From: Pseudomonas parafulva NBRC 16636 = DSM 17004
GTDB lineage: Bacteria; Pseudomonadota; Gammaproteobacteria; Pseudomonadales; Pseudomonadaceae
Length of the DNA stretch: 64,000 nucleotides
Reading direction: 5' to 3'
Assembly: GCF_000730645.1 (NCBI RefSeq)
Contig: NZ_BBIU01000039.1
Coordinates: 36,571 to 100,570, forward strand
Positions 60,823 to 64,000 of this stretch are shown here, piece by piece. The notes under the pieces were generated by a model. It did no database searches. It saw only the letters and a program-made list of their open reading frames with translations, and had not been told where the DNA came from. How positions within the stretch are numbered: position 1 is the stretch's first letter; each line of letters starts with the position of its first letter. Both the position numbers and the translations under genes were made by a program.

Positions 60823-60836
60823 TTGACGCAGGTCAA
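60823..60836 (+). promoter_or_regulatory. Upstream FNR/ANR-type box
   Basis: TTGAC-GCAG-GTCAA is a perfect inverted repeat of the FNR/ANR/DNR type. It is centred 61 bp upstream of the promoter-proximal box, near -102. Confidence 0.6.
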
Positions 60837-60883
60837 GCCTGCGCCTGCCTCCTGTGCCCGCCCCCGGGCACCCTCCATACCCA

Positions 60884-60925
60884 TTGACACCGGTCAATTT
60901 TCCCCGCCCGCAGATTGGTTAACTT
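60884..60925 (+). promoter_or_regulatory. ANR-dependent class II promoter of the phrS/ccoM transcript
   Basis: TTGAC-ACCG-GTCAA (60884-60897) is centred at 60890.5. TAACTT (60920-60925) is placed as a -10. A start at about 60932 puts the box at -41.5, the standard class II position for FNR-type activators. Confidence 0.75.
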
Positions 60926-60962
60926 AGCCCCATCGGACAACGGCACACGAATGGAGGCCAGC

Positions 60963-61079
60963 ATGTTCTTCGACAACGTGGTTATCGCAGGCGTGGTAAC
61001 GGTTGGGTTGATGGTGGCTTTCTTTGCCGGTCTGGGCATTTTCATCTGGAAGGACTCGAACAAGCGCAAAGGGCGCTGA
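60963..61079 (+). CDS. ccoM: CcoM-like small membrane protein (cbb3 oxidase accessory subunit)
   Basis: This 38-residue frame has an excellent GGAGG site five bases before the ATG. It encodes one membrane helix (about 7-29) and a basic end (WKDSNKRKGR). The pattern MFFDNVVIAGVVTVGLMVAF resembles CcoM, the single-helix subunit found in the cbb3 cytochrome oxidase of P. stutzeri and needed for its stability. Anaerobic-type promoter control fits a high-affinity oxidase subunit. The frame lies inside the PhrS-like RNA. Confidence 0.8.
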   Translation: MFFDNVVIAGVVTVGLMVAFFAGLGIFIWKDSNKRKGR

Positions 61080-61111
61080 CCTTTCAGGTACACGAGCACG
61101 CAAGGCATTTA

Positions 61112-61138
61112 GGGCGACTTCGGTCGCCCATTTTTTTT
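61112..61138 (+). terminator. Terminator of the phrS/ccoM transcript
   Basis: GGGCGAC (61112-61118), a TTCG tetraloop and GTCGCCC (61123-61129) form a stable hairpin, followed by eight Ts (61131-61138). Confidence 0.92.
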
Positions 61139-61225
61139 GCCTGGACGCTTTGTATTCAAGGGTGCGAGTGCGCGCTCAGCGTCGCTTGGCGTACGTGTCT
61201 TTCAACTTCATCGGGAGGTTAGGTG

Positions 61226-61576
61226 ATGGCCATCACATCGCAGGACATCTGCAGCGCTGCCGAACAGCTCAAGGGTTTTGTCGGGTTCCATGGCAAGCGC
61301 GGCTGCCACATTGTGCGCTTTTCCGAGGATTCGTTCGGCATGGATGTCGCCGACGCCAGTATCACGCCGTGCAACGAGTTCGTCTGGCGCCACGAGCAGG
61401 GGCAGCGCATGGCGCTTTGCCGTGAACGGCTTGCCTTGCTGTTGGCGCAGCATGTGGATGACCGCCTGAATATCACTGAGCCTCTACGGGCCTACCTGCG
61501 CCGCAGTGACCTGCCCGAGATAGTGGCTGAGCGCAAGTTGCAGGCGGCTGCCCAGGTCAGCGGGCAAGGGACATGA
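61226..61576 (+). CDS. Conserved hypothetical protein
   Basis: This 116-residue cytoplasmic protein begins MAITSQDICSAAEQLKGFVGFHGKRG and is otherwise unremarkable, with no membrane segment, signal or known motif. GGGAGGTTAGGTG precedes the ATG at 61226. By position it corresponds to the gene next to phrS in P. aeruginosa (PA3305 side). Its last 20 bases overlap the end of the convergent MASE2-GGDEF gene. Confidence 0.7.
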   Translation: MAITSQDICSAAEQLKGFVGFHGKRGCHIVRFSEDSFGMDVADASITPCNEFVWRHEQGQRMALCRERLALLLAQHVDDRLNITEPLRAYLRRSDLPEIVAERKLQAAAQVSGQGT

Positions 61577-62654
61577 GGTCTGGCATTTCGTGCAGCCCTT
61601 GCGTGCCAGCATGCAACCGGTGCGCGACCATGACTTGATCGCGGCCGGCGCCTTTGGCCGTATACAGCGCCCGGTCTGCCTGTTCCAGCCAGGTGTCGGA
61701 GGTATCAAGGTGGGCGCCGAACGGGCACAGGCCAATGCTGAGGCTGATGCGAAGGGTGGGCAGCTGCGGGTTGCGGTAGCTGCCAACCCGCTCGCGCAAG
61801 CGTTCCATCGCCTGGCAGGCCTGCGCCTCGCTGGTGTCTGGCAGGATCACGCAGAACTCATCGCCCCCGTAACGCCCGGCTTGGTCGCCTTCGCGCAGGG
61901 TGCGACGCAGCTCGGCGCTCAATTGACGCAGCACGCAGTCGCCGATGACGTGGCCAAAGGTATCGTTGATTGCCTTGAAGTGGTCGATGTCGATCAGTGC
62001 AATGACTGCGTCGCTGCGGTGTTTCCTGCATTTCTGAAAATTCAGCATCAGCAGGTCCTTCCAGGCGCCATGGTTGAGCAGCCCGGTCAGGCTGTCGGTA
62101 AGGCTCAGCGCGCCAAGCCTTCGCTTGTGCTCGGCAAGCTTGATTGCCAACTGATAGCAGACCCAGCCCAGCGCCATTGGATAGAGGGTGAGCATGGGCA
62201 GGCTGGCGTAGACTTGCAGCGTGGTGGCCTCAAGCTCCAGCCCGGGGCCGAGCAACAGTACAGCAACGGCCATGCCGCCCAATTGCGCCAGTGCGCCGCG
62301 CAACACCAGGCGTTTCCCGCCGGCCGCCACGTTGTTCATGGTCATCATCGACAGCACGGTAACTGTCGGCAGTGGGTTGAAATGCATGGCTGCGGCCCAG
62401 AACCCGCCCATCAGCGAGTCGAGCACAAGGTTGCGCTGTTCTGCCTGGTAGGGCGCCTCGGAGCGTGCAGCCCACTGGTAGGCAAGGTGGGGCCATACCA
62501 GGCCATTGAACAGCATGAAAGCCCACACCCATGGAGGTGGCGAGAGCGGCGCCGTGCCTGCCATCACACACAATAAACCGATGCCCATGCCAAAAACACG
62601 CGGCAGGTAGATGCGCTTGGCGAACGAAAGGCCCTTGCCGGAGCGTGTGTTCAT
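61557..62654 (-). CDS. MASE2-GGDEF diguanylate cyclase (AdrA-like)
   Basis: This 365-residue protein has a MASE2 membrane sensor (about 10-170, RIYLPRVFGMGIGLLCV at the start and several hydrophobic spans). A cytoplasmic GGDEF domain follows with intact GGDEF (263-267) and an inhibitory site REGD five residues before it. It should make cyclic di-GMP and be product-inhibited. The start at 62654 begins MNTRSGKGLSFAKRIYLPR; the longer frame upstream runs into the neighbouring channel gene and is not real. Confidence 0.93.
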   Translation of the reverse strand: MNTRSGKGLSFAKRIYLPRVFGMGIGLLCVMAGTAPLSPPPWVWAFMLFNGLVWPHLAYQWAARSEAPYQAEQRNLVLDSLMGGFWAAAMHFNPLPTVTVLSMMTMNNVAAGGKRLVLRGALAQLGGMAVAVLLLGPGLELEATTLQVYASLPMLTLYPMALGWVCYQLAIKLAEHKRRLGALSLTDSLTGLLNHGAWKDLLMLNFQKCRKHRSDAVIALIDIDHFKAINDTFGHVIGDCVLRQLSAELRRTLREGDQAGRYGGDEFCVILPDTSEAQACQAMERLRERVGSYRNPQLPTLRISLSIGLCPFGAHLDTSDTWLEQADRALYTAKGAGRDQVMVAHRLHAGTQGLHEMPDLMSLAR

Positions 62655-62902
62655 GGCTGTGGAATCTCTGTCAGGTAACCGTTTATCGCATAAATCGCAT
62701 GAATATTGTGAAACAGTGTCGCGCCTCCGAACACTGGCCTTACAGGCCAATTCAAGGTTGATGCGATCACTGGCCGGGCGGGGCAGGGCTGGGCTGTCGG
62801 CAACGGCTGCCAAGTGCAAGGGTTTGGGGCGCGGGGGATTCGGGAGGAGGGGGTGCCACCTGGTCCTGATGTGGGGCAGGGCCAGGTGGGCGGTGGTCAG
62901 CG

Positions 62903-63793
62903 CTAGTGAGTGGCGCGGCCCTGTTCTGACGCTTTTTCGTCCTCGAGCAGTTTCGACGGCGGCTTGCCGCTGTCGCTGCGTACCTGCGCGTGGCTGATGA
63001 GGGCGAAGATGAAACTGCCACCTATGATATTGCCTGCCAAGGTAGGCAGTGCAAAATGGAGCCAGAAGCTGCTCCAGGTTTCTTCGCCGGCCCACACCAG
63101 GTAGGACACCTCCACCGAACCCACCACGATGTGGGTGAAGTCGCCGAGTGCCATCAGGTAGGTAATAAGCAGGATGATCCAGATCTTGGCATTTTCCATG
63201 GACGGGATCATCCATACCATGGTGGCGATCATCCAGCCCGACACAATGCCCTTGGCGAACATCTGGCCAAGGTCGTTCTCCATCACCTTGTGGCCCACCT
63301 CCAGGAAGGCAAGGTCGGTCTTGGTATCGAAGATCGGCAGCTCCAGCATTACCCATGCCACCAGCAGCGTGCCGGCGAGGTTGCCTGCCAGTACCACTCC
63401 CCACAGGCGCAGCAGGCGGCCGAAGTTCGCCAGGGTGGGCGTGGTCATTACCGGCAGTACGGCGGTGAGGGTGTTTTCGGTGAACAACTGCTGCCGCGCC
63501 AGGATGACGGCCAGGAACCCAGCGCTGTAACCGATGCTTGCGATGACCTGGGCGCTTTCGCCGTCGGGTAGGCGGGAATACAGCAGCCCCATGGCCATCA
63601 GCGACAAGCCCATGGACAACCCGGCTGCCAGGGCAGACCACCAAAGCGCAGCCAGGGTCCGTTCCAGTTCCTGGTCGCCCTGAAGGCGTATGGTTTCGTG
63701 CAGCACCGCCGCCCTGGGCGGCTGGTTTACGCTGACTTCCTGCTGTTCATCCGCAGACAAGCCCGGGGTTTTATCGCTGTGCGCGTCGCTCAT
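62903..63793 (-). CDS. Formate/nitrite transporter (FNT) family channel
   Basis: This 296-residue protein has an N-terminal cytoplasmic region of 45 residues and six membrane helices. The FNT pattern is seen in QQLFTENTLTAVLPVM, where the family's Omega-loop lies, and GNIIGGSFIFAL near the end. GGAGCGTAGC precedes the ATG at 63793. Members pass formate, nitrite or other small anions. No nitrite reductase or formate gene adjoins it. YfdC-like proteins of unknown substrate have the same long N-terminus. Confidence 0.88.
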   Translation of the reverse strand: MSDAHSDKTPGLSADEQQEVSVNQPPRAAVLHETIRLQGDQELERTLAALWWSALAAGLSMGLSLMAMGLLYSRLPDGESAQVIASIGYSAGFLAVILARQQLFTENTLTAVLPVMTTPTLANFGRLLRLWGVVLAGNLAGTLLVAWVMLELPIFDTKTDLAFLEVGHKVMENDLGQMFAKGIVSGWMIATMVWMIPSMENAKIWIILLITYLMALGDFTHIVVGSVEVSYLVWAGEETWSSFWLHFALPTLAGNIIGGSFIFALISHAQVRSDSGKPPSKLLEDEKASEQGRATH

Positions 63794-63896
63794 CGCCGCT
63801 ACGCTCCGTGGTGGGTTTCTCTACAGATCCACCGGGCCCTCATTTAGTTGCCGCGCAAGTGCCCGGGCACTGCAAAAGTTTTTTCAGATCAAGGTG

Positions 63897-63924
63897 TTGA
63901 CTCCCAATTTAAACCGCGTATTAT
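63897..63924 (+). promoter_or_regulatory. Strong rrn-type promoter at the right edge
   Basis: TTGACT (63897-63902) and TATTAT (63919-63924) are 16 bp apart. An A/T-rich stretch (63873-63884) lies upstream like an UP element and a GC-rich discriminator (TCGCCACC) follows. No frame starts before the window ends. The layout fits the first promoter of an rRNA operon. Confidence 0.6.
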
Positions 63925-64000
63925 TCGCCACCTCGCAGCGATCAACGCTTCGGGGCGAGTCAGGTGTTGTTGAGTTTGACAGCTTCTCTGGAAGCCTTTG

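Larger units (their letters stand above)
60932..61138 (+). ncRNA. phrS: PhrS-like dual-function RNA
   Basis: A start at about 60932 and the terminator ending at 61138 define an RNA of about 207 nt. P. aeruginosa PhrS is about 212 nt, is induced by ANR at low oxygen, contains a 37-codon frame and lies two or three genes from rapA (PA3305-PA3308). All these points are met here. In P. aeruginosa it activates pqsR translation by pairing with a short upstream frame. Most P. putida strains lack that quinolone system, so targets here must differ. Sequence identity to PhrS was not checked. Confidence 0.7.

Noticed and set aside
61024..61425. Frame starting inside ccoM and running into the next gene
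   Set aside because: It is out of frame with both ccoM and the gene at 61226, crosses the terminator, and has no ribosome binding site.
61557..63644. Single 695-codon frame joining the FNT region to the GGDEF cyclase
   Set aside because: The first 330 codons are an out-of-frame reading of the FNT channel gene. The MASE2 domain begins at the ATG at 62654, so two separate genes are called.
1..64000. CRISPR arrays, insertion sequences, prophage genes and tRNAs
   Set aside because: No spaced identical repeats, transposase or integrase genes, terminal inverted repeats, or cloverleaf-like sequences were found in reading the intergenic regions. Only short operator-type repeats are present.

Overview
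The window is a 64 kb stretch of core chromosome from a fluorescent Pseudomonas, most like the Pseudomonas putida group. This rests on the GC-rich codon use, on gene order recalled from P. putida and P. aeruginosa (rnt-pyrC-motY-argG; nth beside a PA3496-type gene; rapA followed by small genes and the phrS locus), and on Pseudomonas-type regulatory sites. No database search was run. Genes are densely packed on both strands. I see no insertion sequence, prophage, integron, CRISPR array or tRNA, and no sign of recent transfer.

Left part (1-19.8 kb). This holds a truncated glycerol channel gene (glpF), a tRNA-editing deacylase, argF with an ABC ATPase, an orphan molybdopterin oxidoreductase, and an iron/redox group (grxD, bfr, bfd, peroxiredoxin). 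It continues with rnt-pyrC, motY, argG, a NarL/RocA-type response regulator, nth, metG, apbC, a cold-shock gene and dcd. Several promoters can be read directly: ArgR-type half-sites at a 21-bp period before argF and argG, Fur-like sites before bfr and bfd, and a flagellar sigma factor (FliA) promoter before motY.

Middle part (19.8-47.4 kb). A minus-strand cluster encodes the ligase-associated DNA repair set (exonuclease, ATP-dependent ligase, DEXH helicase, PdeM phosphoesterase), with an aspartoacylase-like metallohydrolase gene inside it. Next come a lipoprotein-type penicillin acylase homologue, a divergent MocR regulator/MFS pair, and a tight four-gene operon that includes two SEC-C metal-binding proteins. 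Envelope genes follow: two OmpA-domain lipoproteins, a collagen-like secreted protein, a CopD-like membrane protein and a glycine-zipper lipoprotein. DinG helicase, a GH50-like glycoside hydrolase, a beta-lactamase-fold esterase, pdxH and a FAD dehydrogenase lie among them.

Right part (47.4-64 kb). This has the complete branched-chain amino acid transporter (livK-livH-livM-livG-livF), a hydroxyacid dehydrogenase, a MHYT-GGDEF-EAL protein, rapA, several small conserved genes, a MASE2-GGDEF cyclase and a formate/nitrite-type channel. The most interesting locus is at 60.8-61.1 kb. There, two FNR/ANR-type boxes, a 38-residue membrane protein (CcoM-like) and a strong terminator define a transcript of about 207 nt that matches the layout of the P. 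aeruginosa dual-function RNA PhrS. The window ends just after a strong promoter with a GC-rich discriminator, probably that of an rRNA operon lying outside.
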